From Ruegeria atlantica (lineage in GTDB: Bacteria > Pseudomonadota > Alphaproteobacteria > Rhodobacterales > Rhodobacteraceae), in assembly GCF_013032455.1 (NCBI RefSeq), contig NZ_WQCF01000002.1, positions 310,001 to 374,000 of the forward strand: a stretch of DNA of 64,000 nt, in the 5' to 3' direction. Shown one piece after another: positions 25,233 through 33,895 of this stretch (positions are counted from its first letter, which is position 1; each line of letters begins with the position of its first letter). The notes below the pieces were generated by a model. That model did not search any database and had not been told where the DNA came from. It saw only the letters and a program-made list of their open reading frames with translations. The translations under genes were made by a program, and so were the position numbers.

Positions 25233-28151
25233 ATGTATGCCGAGCTGTCGATCACGTCGAACTTCACCTTTCTCACCGGGGCCTCGCACCCCGAGGAGTA
25301 CATGGAGCGTGCCGTCACCCTCGGTCTGCCCGCCATCGCGGTTGCCGATGACAATTCGGTCGCCGGGATCGTGCGCGCCCATACCCAAGGGCGCGAGATC
25401 GCCCGCAAAGTGCGCGAACGGCTAGAGTGGGAGGCACAGAACACATCGATCGGTCCGCCCTGCCCCGATCACATCCCCAAACCGCCTTCATACCCGATCC
25501 ACGCGGTGCCGCGCCTGATCCCGGCAGCGCGGCTGATCTTTACCGATGCGCCCACCGTCACCGCCCTGCCCCTGAACCGACAGGGCTGGGGGAACCTGTG
25601 CCGCATCCTGTCCAACGGCCGCCTGCGCGCCGAGAAAGGCGACTGCATCCTACACCTATCCGACCTGCTGGAGTTTTCCGACGGCCTCCACCTGCTGCTC
25701 TGGCCACAGGCAGACCGGTCAAAGGGCGGCGCGAGCGCGTGGCGGACACAGGCGCAACAGCTGACGCGCCGCTTTGGCGGGCAGATGCATCTGTTGATGC
25801 ACCCTCGATATGATGGCACAGATGGTACGTATTTCTTATTATTAGAGACTGAATCCAAGCAACTCGACATCCCCACCCTCGCCAGCGCCGCGCCAATGAT
25901 GCATCACGGCACCCGCCGCAAGCTGGCGGATGTGCTGACCGCCATCCGCCTGCGCCGCAAGGTCGATGATCTAGGCCGCGAGGCGCTGGCCAATGGCGAA
26001 CAACGCCTGCGTTCGGAATCCGAAATGCTGCGTATCTTCAAGGGGCATGAGGGCGCCGTTGCCCGCGCCCACGCGCTCAGCGAAGACCTCAGATTTTCAC
26101 TCGACGAGCTGCGTTATGAATATCCCAGCGAGGGCAGCGAGCAGGAAACCCCGACCGAACGCCTGCACCGTCTGGCGCATGAGGGGTTGAAATGGCGCTA
26201 TCCGGCTGGTGCGTCCGAGAAGGCCAAAAAAATGCTGGCCCATGAACTCACCCTGATCGGCAAGCTGAAATACGAACCCTATTTCCTGACGGTCCGCGAT
26301 ATCGTCCATTTCGCCCGGTCGCGCGGTATTCTCTGTCAGGGGCGTGGCTCGGCAGCCAATTCGGTGGTCTGTTTCTGCCTCGGTATCACCGAGGTCAGCC
26401 CCGAGATGGGCACAATGGTCTTCGAACGCTTTGTCTCCGAGGCGCGCGACGAGCCACCTGACATCGACGTCGATTTCGAACATGAACGGCGTGAAGAGGT
26501 GATCCAGCACATCTACGAGCGCTATGGCCGCCACCGCGCGGGTCTCTGCGCCACTGTCATCCACTATCGCGGCAAGCGCGCCATCCGCGAGGTCGGCCGC
26601 GCCATGGGCCTGACCGAAGACACCATCTCGGCGCTGTCATCGCAGCTTTGGGGGTTCTTCTCAGCTACCGGTCTTGAAGCGGAACGTATGCGCGAGATTG
26701 GTCTCGACCCCGAGGATCGACGCCTGAAACAGACCCTAATGCTGGTTTATGAGATCAACGGTTTCCCCCGCCACCTCTCGCAGCATGTCGGTGGCTTCAT
26801 CATCACCGAGGGGCGGCTGGACGAACTTGTCCCCATCGAAAACGCCACCATGGAGGAACGCACGGTCATCTGCTGGGACAAAGACGATATCGACTCGTTG
26901 GGCATTCTGAAGGTCGATGTCCTCAGCCTCGGGATGCTCACCTGCATCCGCAAGGCGTTCGATCTGATCGGCCAGCACCACCAGACCGCTTATACACTGG
27001 CGACCCTGCCGCCCGAGGACCCAACGGTCTATGACATGCTGTGTAAGGCGGACAGTATCGGCGTGTTCCAGGTGGAATCACGTGCACAGATGAACTTTCT
27101 GCCCCGGATGCGGCCACGCAATTTCTATGATCTGGTGATTGAGGTCGCCATTATCCGACCCGGTCCCATTCAGGGCGACATGGTCCACCCCTATATCCGC
27201 CGCCGGAACGGAGAGGAGGAGGTCAGCTTCCCCTCGGACGCGCTGGGTGAGGTATTGGGAAAAACGCTGGGCGTACCCCTGTTTCAGGAACAGGCCATGC
27301 AGATCGCCATTGTCGGCGCAGGTTTCACCCCGGAACAGGCCGACCGGCTGCGCCGGTCTCTGGCGACGTTCAAGAAACACGGCAATGTCAGCGAATTCCG
27401 CGCGCTTTTCTTACGCGGTATGAAGCGCAACGGATATGAGGGCAACTTTGCCGAGCGCTGTTTTTCACAGATCGAAGGCTTCGGCTCATACGGTTTCCCC
27501 GAAAGCCACGCGGCCAGCTTTGCGCTGCTGGTCTATGCCTCGGCCTGGATCAAATGCCACCATCCGGGCATCTTCGCCTGCGCGCTGCTGAACTCGCAGC
27601 CGATGGGGTTCTATGCCCCTGCCCAGATCGTGCGCGACGCGCGAGAACATGGCGTTCAGGTGCGCCCGGTCTGCATCAATGCCAGCTTCTGGGACAATGT
27701 GATGGAACCCGACGGCCATGGCGGGTTGGCCTTGCGGCTGGGGTTCCGCCAGATCAAAGGCTTCAGCGAGGAAGATGCCAGCTGGCTGACCGCCGCGCGC
27801 GGCAATGGCTACCATCAGGTCGACGATGTCTGGCGTCGTGCCGGGTTGGGACCGTCGGTGATCGAACGACTGGCCGAGGCCGATGCTTTCGCCGCCTGCG
27901 ACCTGACCCGGCGCGAGGCGTTGTGGCAGGCCAAGGCGATTGCGACCGCGAAACCGCTGCCGCTGTTCTCGCAGGATCTGGAGGGTGAGGCGCTGGATGA
28001 GCCCGAAGCCTATCTGCCGCAGATGACGCTGGGCGAGCAGGTGGTCGAGGATTACGTGGCCACCCGCCTCAGCCTCAAGGCGCATCCGGTGGCCTTACTG
28101 CGGCATCTTCTGACGCCCGAGCCGCGCGACAAAACCACGCCTGTCGCCTGA
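25233..28151 (+). CDS. dnaE2: Error-prone DNA polymerase DnaE2 (C family), lacking the C-terminal OB-fold region
   Basis: A 972-residue translesion polymerase of the DnaE2/ImuC type. It has a PHP domain (starts MYAELSITSNFTFLTGASHPEE), the palm motif PDIDVDF with Asp410 and Asp412, the third catalytic region LKVDVLSLGML (Asp562), and a helix-hairpin-helix region (about 790-880). DnaE2 proteins are usually about 1,050 residues or longer; this one stops shortly after LGEQVVEDYVATRLSLKAHP, where others continue into an OB fold. The PHP histidine of the usual 'ELHxxSNFSFL' motif is replaced. Start is supported by TAGGGA. A near-LexA box precedes it, and imuB lies 3.2 kb downstream. Confidence 0.9.
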   Translation: MYAELSITSNFTFLTGASHPEEYMERAVTLGLPAIAVADDNSVAGIVRAHTQGREIARKVRERLEWEAQNTSIGPPCPDHIPKPPSYPIHAVPRLIPAARLIFTDAPTVTALPLNRQGWGNLCRILSNGRLRAEKGDCILHLSDLLEFSDGLHLLLWPQADRSKGGASAWRTQAQQLTRRFGGQMHLLMHPRYDGTDGTYFLLLETESKQLDIPTLASAAPMMHHGTRRKLADVLTAIRLRRKVDDLGREALANGEQRLRSESEMLRIFKGHEGAVARAHALSEDLRFSLDELRYEYPSEGSEQETPTERLHRLAHEGLKWRYPAGASEKAKKMLAHELTLIGKLKYEPYFLTVRDIVHFARSRGILCQGRGSAANSVVCFCLGITEVSPEMGTMVFERFVSEARDEPPDIDVDFEHERREEVIQHIYERYGRHRAGLCATVIHYRGKRAIREVGRAMGLTEDTISALSSQLWGFFSATGLEAERMREIGLDPEDRRLKQTLMLVYEINGFPRHLSQHVGGFIITEGRLDELVPIENATMEERTVICWDKDDIDSLGILKVDVLSLGMLTCIRKAFDLIGQHHQTAYTLATLPPEDPTVYDMLCKADSIGVFQVESRAQMNFLPRMRPRNFYDLVIEVAIIRPGPIQGDMVHPYIRRRNGEEEVSFPSDALGEVLGKTLGVPLFQEQAMQIAIVGAGFTPEQADRLRRSLATFKKHGNVSEFRALFLRGMKRNGYEGNFAERCFSQIEGFGSYGFPESHAASFALLVYASAWIKCHHPGIFACALLNSQPMGFYAPAQIVRDAREHGVQVRPVCINASFWDNVMEPDGHGGLALRLGFRQIKGFSEEDASWLTAARGNGYHQVDDVWRRAGLGPSVIERLAEADAFAACDLTRREALWQAKAIATAKPLPLFSQDLEGEALDEPEAYLPQMTLGEQVVEDYVATRLSLKAHPVALLRHLLTPEPRDKTTPVA

Positions 28152-28199
28152 CGCCACAACCGGATATTAGCCCAAAACAGAGTCGAAATCGGTGCCTTC

Positions 28200-28613
28200 A
28201 TGACCAGACCCACCCTGCCGCCGCGCTTCCCGGCGACACCCGATCAGATCAACGTACAGGTCCGCGCCTTTTACGCCCGGGTGCGCGAGGACACGGTGCT
28301 GGGACCGGTCTTCAACAATCATGTCACCAACTGGCCTGCGCATGAGGAGAAGATCGCCGCCTTCTGGCGCAACGCAATCCTGTTTGAACGCAGCTATGAT
28401 GGTAACCCGCAGCGCGTGCATATCGAACGGCCCGACGTGAAACCTGAGATGTTCGCCCATTGGCTGGACCTGTTCGAAGAAGTCGCCACCCAAACGCTAC
28501 CACCTGAAACCGCCACGCCGTGGGTCGCATTGGCTCGTCGCATCGGCGCGGGGATGAAGGCCGGTGTTCAATCGGCGCGCCAGCCAAAGAATGCACCGCC
28601 GATCCTGAGTTGA
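28200..28613 (+). CDS. Group III truncated haemoglobin
   Basis: A 137-residue haem protein of the trHbIII type: FYARVREDTVLGPVFN, the PAHEEKIAAFWRNAIL segment with the family tryptophan, and a proximal histidine candidate in MFAHWLDLFEEVA. Roles proposed for this family involve nitric oxide, peroxide or electron transfer and are unsettled. It starts 48 bases after dnaE2 on the same strand and may be co-transcribed. Confidence 0.88.
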   Translation: MTRPTLPPRFPATPDQINVQVRAFYARVREDTVLGPVFNNHVTNWPAHEEKIAAFWRNAILFERSYDGNPQRVHIERPDVKPEMFAHWLDLFEEVATQTLPPETATPWVALARRIGAGMKAGVQSARQPKNAPPILS

Positions 28614-28747
28614 CCCCACAACATAGCGGCTTTGCAATGTTAGCGGTAAAATAGGGGCTATGCGGGCTGGCCAAATCGGTTTACTCAGAGGCAAGACAGC
28701 CCCTGTGCGCTGCCCCTTCACACCGACACATCACCCGAGGCCGATCC

Positions 28748-29686
28748 ATGAGCACTCAGAACACCACCCTCCGGGGCCTTGGCTATGCGTTTGCGGGTTT
28801 TGCCGTCTTTGCCAGCCATGACGCGCTGATTAAAGTGCTGGGCGGCACCTATTCGGTGATGCAGATCATCTTTTTCGCCACGCTGTTTTCCTTTGTACCA
28901 ATGGCGGTGACGATCCTGACTGATCGAACCACCGGGAACTTCCTGCCGCATCACCCGTGGTTGGTGCTGCTACGCTCGGCGCTGATGGTTTTGGCCATGG
29001 TCTGCGCCTTCTACGCTTTCTCGGTGCTGCCGCTGGCCGAGGTCTATTCACTGCTGTTTTCTTTCCCGCTGATCGTCACGGTCCTGTCGATCCCAATTTT
29101 GGGTGAAGTCGTCCGCGCTCAGCGATGGGCAGCCGTTGGCGTTGGCCTGATCGGCGTTCTGATCGTTCTGCGCCCCGGAGCAACGGATATCACGCTGGGC
29201 CACCTTGCCGCCCTGACGGCAGCGTTTTGCAGCGCCTTTGCGTCTGTTCTGGTCCGCAAGATCGGGAATGAAGAACGCTCGGCCGTGCTGATCCTGTACC
29301 CGATGTTGCTGGCCATCGTGGTAATGAGCCTGCTGCAACCCGCCGTCTACCAACCGCCGTCACTACTGCATCTGGCGATGATGGCGCTGGTGGGCGTGTT
29401 TTCGGTCATCGCCCAGCATCTGATCATCCTGGCCTATCGCGCAGCCCCCGCCGGGGTGGTCGCCCCCAGCCAGTACAGCCAAATTATCTGGGCCACGTTG
29501 TTCGGAATGATATTCTTTGGCGAAACGCCTGATATCTGGGTTGCGGTCGGGGCCAGTATCATTATCGCATCCGGTGTGTTTGTTGTCTGGCGCGAGAGCC
29601 GGGCCAATACTTCGTCGGTCAATACTCCGGTTCTGCGAGTCCGGTCTCCGCGATCGGACACCGGCGCTACACGGCCTGGGAAATAA
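28748..29686 (+). CDS. DMT superfamily (EamA) transporter
   Basis: A 312-residue membrane protein with ten helices in two EamA units (LRGLGYAFAGFAVFASHDALIKVLGG at the N terminus, cited as its opening; AALTAAFCSAFASVLVRK in the second half). It resembles the RhaT/RarD-type permeases of roseobacters. Substrate is unknown. It is preceded by a 135-base spacer after the haemoglobin gene and converges with adhC, with a hairpin terminator between them. Confidence 0.85.
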   Translation: MSTQNTTLRGLGYAFAGFAVFASHDALIKVLGGTYSVMQIIFFATLFSFVPMAVTILTDRTTGNFLPHHPWLVLLRSALMVLAMVCAFYAFSVLPLAEVYSLLFSFPLIVTVLSIPILGEVVRAQRWAAVGVGLIGVLIVLRPGATDITLGHLAALTAAFCSAFASVLVRKIGNEERSAVLILYPMLLAIVVMSLLQPAVYQPPSLLHLAMMALVGVFSVIAQHLIILAYRAAPAGVVAPSQYSQIIWATLFGMIFFGETPDIWVAVGASIIIASGVFVVWRESRANTSSVNTPVLRVRSPRSDTGATRPGK

Positions 29687-29712
29687 GAAACGGCGCGCCA
29701 TACAGCGCGCCG
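29681..29712 (-). terminator. Rho-independent terminator downstream of the formaldehyde dehydrogenase gene
   Basis: An eight-base-pair GC-only stem CGGCGCGC/GCGCGCCG (29691-29698 and 29705-29712) with a six-base loop is followed on the minus strand by TTTCTTATTT. It may also help stop the convergent plus-strand gene. Confidence 0.75.
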
Positions 29713-29738
29713 CCCTCGAAAATCTTCGGTTTAGAGCC

Positions 29739-30851
29739 TTAGTAGACGACAACCGAACGGATGCTTTCGCCCTTATGCATCAGGTTGAAACCATGGTTGA
29801 TGTCGTCCAAGCCCATGGTGTGGGTGATCATCGGGTCGATCTCGATTTTGCCGTCCATGTACCAGTCAACGATCTTGGGCACGTCGGTCCGCCCCCGCGC
29901 GCCGCCAAAGGCGGTGCCGCGCCACGACCGGCCGGTGACCAGCTGGAACGGACGGGTCGAAATCTCGGCCCCCGCAGGCGCAACACCGATGATGATCGAT
30001 TCACCCCAGCCCTTATGCGCCGATTCCAGCGCGTCGCGCATCACGCCGACATTGCCGGTGGCGTCAAAGGTATAGTCCGCACCGCCCTTGGTCAGGTTGA
30101 CCAGATAGGGGACCAGGTCGCCTTCGACCTCTTTGGGGTTCACGAAGTCGGTCATGCCGAACTTGGTGGCCATTTCTACTTTGGACGGGTTCAGGTCGAC
30201 ACCAACGATCTGATCGGCCCCGGCCAAACGCAGGCCCTGGATCACGTTCAGGCCGATGCCACCCAGACCGAACACGATGGCACGGCTGCCGATTTCCACC
30301 TTGGCGGTGTTGATCACCGCACCGATGCCGGTTGTGACACCGCAGCCGATGTAACAGATCTTGTCGAACGGTGCGTCCTCACGCACTTTGGCCAGCGCGA
30401 TTTCCGGCAGAACCGTGTGGTTCGAAAAGGTCGAGCAGCCCATGTAATGCAGGATCGGATCTCCATCCAGCGTCGAAAAGCGAGAGGTCCCGTCAGGCAT
30501 CAGACCCTGACCCTGCGTTGAGCGGATCGCCTGACACAGGTTGGTTTTGGGATGCAGACAGTACTCACACTCACGGCATTCCGGAGTGTAAAGCGGGATC
30601 ACGTGATCGCCGGGCTTCAGGCTGGTTACGCCCGGGCCGACCTCAACTACGACGCCTGCACCTTCATGGCCCAGAATCGCGGGAAACAAGCCCTCGGGAT
30701 CTGCACCCGACAGGGTGAATTCATCGGTGTGGCAGATACCGGTGGCTTTGATTTCCACCAGAACCTCGCCCGCCTTAGGGCCTTCGAGGTTCACATCCAT
30801 CACTTCCAAAGGTTTGCCCGCCTGAATGGCGACGGCGGCACGGGTACGCAT
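29739..30851 (-). CDS. adhC: S-(hydroxymethyl)glutathione dehydrogenase / class III alcohol dehydrogenase
   Basis: A 370-residue zinc-dependent enzyme that oxidises the formaldehyde-glutathione adduct with NAD+, and can reduce S-nitrosoglutathione. Visible residues: catalytic zinc Cys in [22 protein letters not shown], the structural zinc cysteines in [27 protein letters not shown], and the nucleotide-binding [10 protein letters not shown]. The family name is secure; alternative symbols are flhA and frmA. No glutathione hydrolase (fghA) gene is adjacent. A hairpin terminator follows. Confidence 0.95.
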   Translation of the reverse strand: MRTRAAVAIQAGKPLEVMDVNLEGPKAGEVLVEIKATGICHTDEFTLSGADPEGLFPAILGHEGAGVVVEVGPGVTSLKPGDHVIPLYTPECRECEYCLHPKTNLCQAIRSTQGQGLMPDGTSRFSTLDGDPILHYMGCSTFSNHTVLPEIALAKVREDAPFDKICYIGCGVTTGIGAVINTAKVEIGSRAIVFGLGGIGLNVIQGLRLAGADQIVGVDLNPSKVEMATKFGMTDFVNPKEVEGDLVPYLVNLTKGGADYTFDATGNVGVMRDALESAHKGWGESIIIGVAPAGAEISTRPFQLVTGRSWRGTAFGGARGRTDVPKIVDWYMDGKIEIDPMITHTMGLDDINHGFNLMHKGESIRSVVVY

Positions 30852-30980
30852 ATCTTTGTCTCCCTGTCTTCTTTGACCTGACCCTGCGTCAAACGCAGGG
30901 TATTTTCAACTGCGCTTTGGTGACAGATTGGCTAATGATTTGATATTGCAGAAACGACATTGCCGCAAAGAGGAACGCCA

Positions 30981-31271
30981 ATGCGCCGTTTTATCCCAGT
31001 TTTGATCCTGCTGACCGCCTGTGCCGAGACGCCGCCCACGCCCGATGATACCCGTCTTGCGCCCGAAGCGGCACCGGTTGATCTGGCCGTTTGCCTTGGC
31101 GATCCGTTTGCCGATTCCATCGGTCAGCCGGTGTCGGCCATTCAGGCTGCGCTGCCCGAGCGGTCACGGGTTCTCGGGCCGGACGATATTGCCACGCAGG
31201 ATTACCGCATCGACCGGCTGAACGTTTACGTCGATGACGCCGGGATCATTCAGCGCCTGACCTGCGGGTAA
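30981..31271 (+). CDS. Peptidase inhibitor I78-like lipoprotein
   Basis: A 96-residue protein with a lipoprotein signal (RRFIPVLILLTAC, lipobox LTAC). The mature part resembles the I78 inhibitor family: DPFADSIGQPVSAIQAALPE followed by SRVLGPDD and a C-terminal YRIDRLNVYVDDAGIIQRLTCG. A Cys pair, one early and one at the C terminus, is typical. Target proteases are unknown. ATG 30981 has AGAGGAA upstream. It sits between adhC and imuB. Confidence 0.8.
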   Translation: MRRFIPVLILLTACAETPPTPDDTRLAPEAAPVDLAVCLGDPFADSIGQPVSAIQAALPERSRVLGPDDIATQDYRIDRLNVYVDDAGIIQRLTCG

Positions 31272-31301
31272 GCGTGGACTCAGGGCATGATTCTACGGTA
31301 A

Positions 31302-31316
31302 GAACAAAATGGGAAC
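31302..31316 (+). promoter_or_regulatory. LexA (SOS) box upstream of imuB
   Basis: GAACAAAATGGGAAC is an exact match to GAAC-N7-GAAC, the reverse complement of the alphaproteobacterial LexA operator GTTC-N7-GTTC. It ends 16 bases before the imuB ATG, close enough for LexA to block the promoter or start. Confidence 0.82.
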
Positions 31317-31332
31317 ATTTTGATGTCTGCCG

Positions 31333-32985
31333 ATGCCCAAACGCCGAATACTCTCACTGTGGTTCCCCCGTCTGGGGGCTGAACGGCTGGTCCGCGCTGC
31401 GCGGGGCCTGCAGGATGGACCTTTGGCCGTGGTGGCCGAACAGTCGAACATGCAGGTCATCACCTCTCTGAATACCGAGGCCCACGCTGCCGGTTTGCGC
31501 GTCGGTCAACCGGTGCGTGACGCCCATGCCATGTGTGCGGCGCTGGTAACGCGCCCCCGCAACGCCCCGGCCGAGGCCGCGTTCCTGACCGCTTTGCGCC
31601 GCTGGGCGGGGAAGTTCAGCCCGTGGGTGGCCGAAGAAGTCCCCGATGGTTTGATCGTCGACCTGTCGGGCTGCGCGCATCTGTTCGGCGGGGAAGAGGC
31701 CTTGTTGAGCGTGCTTGAGACCGACTGCGCCGATATGGGGTTGAGCGTGCAGATGGGCATTGCCGACACGCTGGGCGCGGCCTGGGCACTGGCGCGCTAT
31801 GCCGGGCAAGAGGCCACATCGGATCGCAACGGCGACGCCATCAGCCAAGAGGCTCGCGCCACCCGTGCCCGCGCCACCAAGCGGCGGCACTGGACCAAAG
31901 GTGGCGCCGCGCCGCAGGTGATGGCCTTGGGCGGCGGCGCACGGATTGCAGCGCCGGGGCAGTCTTATGGCGCACTCAGCCCCCTGCCCATTGCGGCGCT
32001 GCGGCTGGAGGATCAGGTGGTGGCGCAGCTGAACCGGCTGGGTCTGCGCCGGATCGGCGATCTGCTAGGCCAACCGCGTGCCTCTCTGGCACGGCGCTTC
32101 GGGCGGGGGCTGGTGCTACGGCTGGATCAGGCGATGGGCAGCGCGCCCGAGCCGGTCTCACCCGCCCGCCCGCCGCATCACTTTGCGGTGCGGATGACCC
32201 TGCCCAACCCGATCGGCCTGATCGAAGATGTGATGGCCGCGATCGACCGGATTCTGCCGACGCTCTGCGCCAAACTGGAAGAGAAAGGCCGCGGCGTCCG
32301 CACCCTGCGGCTCGAGGCGCATCGCGCCGATCAGGCCGCCGAGATCATTGAGGTCGGGTTGGCCCGCCCGACTTATGACAAACACCGTATTCGGCCTTTG
32401 TTAGAGATGAAAATCAACCAGATCGATGCCGGCTATGGCATCGACATGCTGCGGCTTGAGGCGACCCAGACCGAACCTATCCACGCCCGCACGATGGCTG
32501 GCCATGCCGAGGCCCGCCGCGTTGGCCGCGAGCGGTTGGAGGGCAATACAGGCGTGGACGATCTGATCGGCAAGCTGGGTGCCCGGGTGGGGCTGGAGGC
32601 GATTACAAGGCTACACCCGGCGGCATCACATATCCCCGAGAAAACCGCGCAGATACTGGCGGCGGCCTGGTCGGAACCGGCCCGTGACTGGCCCGCCCCG
32701 CCGCGCCCGCGCCCCCTGCAGATGTGGCAGCCCGAACCGGTGATAGCCCCGGAAACCCCGGATGTACCCAGCGCCTTTCGCTGGCGCGGGCGCGACTGGC
32801 AGCTGGCGCAGGCCACCGGCCCCGAACGCATCGCCCCGGAATGGTGGCTGGACGACCCCAACTGGCGCAGCGGCGTGCGCGATTACTGGGTGGTGGTGAC
32901 CGAACAGGGGGAACGGCTGTGGCTGTTCTACGGCCATGGTGGCACCATGTCGGCGGGCTGGTTTTGTCAGGGGCAATTTGGCTGA
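31333..32985 (+). CDS. imuB: ImuB, Y-family polymerase-like mutagenesis protein
   Basis: A 550-residue DinB/UmuC-superfamily protein: N-terminal PKRRILSLWFPRLGAERLVRA, the DLSGCAHLFGGEEAL segment of the palm, a helix-hairpin-helix region LNRLGLRRIGDLLGQPRASLARRFG, a little-finger region, and a C-terminal tail (DYWVVVTEQGERLWLFYG) typical of ImuB. ImuB lacks polymerase catalytic residues and bridges DnaE2 to the beta clamp. No Shine-Dalgarno is obvious before ATG 31333. imuA, normally just upstream, is absent from the window; dnaE2 lies 3.2 kb upstream. Confidence 0.9.
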   Translation: MPKRRILSLWFPRLGAERLVRAARGLQDGPLAVVAEQSNMQVITSLNTEAHAAGLRVGQPVRDAHAMCAALVTRPRNAPAEAAFLTALRRWAGKFSPWVAEEVPDGLIVDLSGCAHLFGGEEALLSVLETDCADMGLSVQMGIADTLGAAWALARYAGQEATSDRNGDAISQEARATRARATKRRHWTKGGAAPQVMALGGGARIAAPGQSYGALSPLPIAALRLEDQVVAQLNRLGLRRIGDLLGQPRASLARRFGRGLVLRLDQAMGSAPEPVSPARPPHHFAVRMTLPNPIGLIEDVMAAIDRILPTLCAKLEEKGRGVRTLRLEAHRADQAAEIIEVGLARPTYDKHRIRPLLEMKINQIDAGYGIDMLRLEATQTEPIHARTMAGHAEARRVGRERLEGNTGVDDLIGKLGARVGLEAITRLHPAASHIPEKTAQILAAAWSEPARDWPAPPRPRPLQMWQPEPVIAPETPDVPSAFRWRGRDWQLAQATGPERIAPEWWLDDPNWRSGVRDYWVVVTEQGERLWLFYGHGGTMSAGWFCQGQFG

Positions 32986-33001
32986 ATTGAGCCTTTAGGA
33001 T

Positions 33002-33727
33002 CTATTTTCCGCGGTAGACTAACCAGTCCGGCAGGTAATCCAGCAACCAGATCACCCAGGAAAACGGCGCCGGGAAATTAGTGCGGAAGCGGCGGCGTAA
33101 CATTGCTTTGACCACCCGATCCGCCGCGTCTTCGGGTGTCATCAGCATCGGCATCTTGAAATTGTTCTTATCGGTCAGACGAGTCTTAATGAAACCCGGA
33201 TTGACGATCCGCACCGTCACCCCCGTGCCAGCCAGATCGAACCGCATGGTTTCCGCCAGTGAAACCAGCGCCGCCTTGCTGGACGCATACCCCACCGCTG
33301 CTGGCAGTCCACGATAACCGGACAGTGACCCGATCAGCGTGATATCCCCCCGGCCCTCACGGACAAAGCCCGGCACCGTTTCGCCCAGAACCCGCAGCGC
33401 GCCGGTATAGTTCACGTCGGCCATTGCCAAAACGGCCTCGGTATCCCAATCCCCCGTACGCATCGGCTCATAGGCCCCGGCGTTATAAACAAGCCCATCG
33501 ATTTCACCGACTTCACTCACGGCGCGGCGCACTGTGTCCAGATCGGTCACGTCACAAGGTACAGCCTGAGCGTTTGGTAGCGTGGCACATATCTCGACCA
33601 AGCGGTCGGCATTACGGGCAGACAGGATCAGATGCGCGCCCTGGCGGCTTAGCGCCTCGGCCAACGCCCGGCCCAGCCCTTCGCTGGCACCGATGATCCA
33701 GTAGGTTTTTCCCTCAAATCTGCTCAT
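33002..33727 (-). CDS. Short-chain dehydrogenase/reductase, divergent from the furan fatty acid-type operon
   Basis: A 241-residue SDR with the cofactor motif GASEGLGRALAEA, the NAG of VYNAGAYEP, catalytic Ser in LIGSLSGYRGLP, and the YxxxK motif YASSKAAL. The C-terminal region has a hydrophobic stretch (FSWVIWLLDYLPDWLVY) suggesting membrane association. ATG 33727 is chosen over 33775 because the RpoE-type promoter at 33760-33785 would start transcription between them. SDRs of this type accompany COG2907 oxidoreductase clusters in many bacteria. Confidence 0.88.
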   Translation of the reverse strand: MSRFEGKTYWIIGASEGLGRALAEALSRQGAHLILSARNADRLVEICATLPNAQAVPCDVTDLDTVRRAVSEVGEIDGLVYNAGAYEPMRTGDWDTEAVLAMADVNYTGALRVLGETVPGFVREGRGDITLIGSLSGYRGLPAAVGYASSKAALVSLAETMRFDLAGTGVTVRIVNPGFIKTRLTDKNNFKMPMLMTPEDAADRVVKAMLRRRFRTNFPAPFSWVIWLLDYLPDWLVYRGK

Positions 33728-33759
33728 GCCCCGGCCATTCCAGTTGTGATGCGGGTTTT

Positions 33760-33785
33760 TACGGCCGAAGCACATGGCTGGATCA
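33760..33785 (-). promoter_or_regulatory. RpoE/ECF11-type promoter for the SDR gene
   Basis: On the minus strand: TGATCC (33785-33780), a 16-base spacer, then CGTAA (33763-33759). This agrees with the ECF group 11 (RpoE-ChrR) promoter form. The -10 lies about 33 bases upstream of ATG 33727. It mirrors a plus-strand copy 50 bases away. Confidence 0.7.
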
Positions 33786-33836
33786 CATCGCCAGACGGCA
33801 CAACATAGGTCATTTGCGAAAAACTTCTAATTCGAT

Positions 33837-33863
33837 TGATCCACCCCCGCATCTGCTGCGTAT
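33837..33863 (+). promoter_or_regulatory. RpoE/ECF11-type promoter for the FAD oxidoreductase operon
   Basis: TGATCC (33837-33842), a 16-base spacer and CGTAT (33859-33863), with the ATG 33 bases beyond. Spacing and both hexamers match the opposite-strand copy, which argues against chance. Confidence 0.75.
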
Positions 33864-33895
33864 CCTATTGTAAAATGTCGTATAAAGAGGATGGC

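Noticed and set aside
28152-28199. Frameshifted C-terminal remnant of DnaE2
   Set aside because: The 48 bases to the next gene encode nothing like the OB-fold in any frame, so the truncation looks genuine rather than a frameshift.
31323-31382. Short out-of-frame ATG frame just before imuB as a remnant of imuA
   Set aside because: It is only 19 codons with no recognisable ImuA residues, and it overlaps the imuB start by chance.
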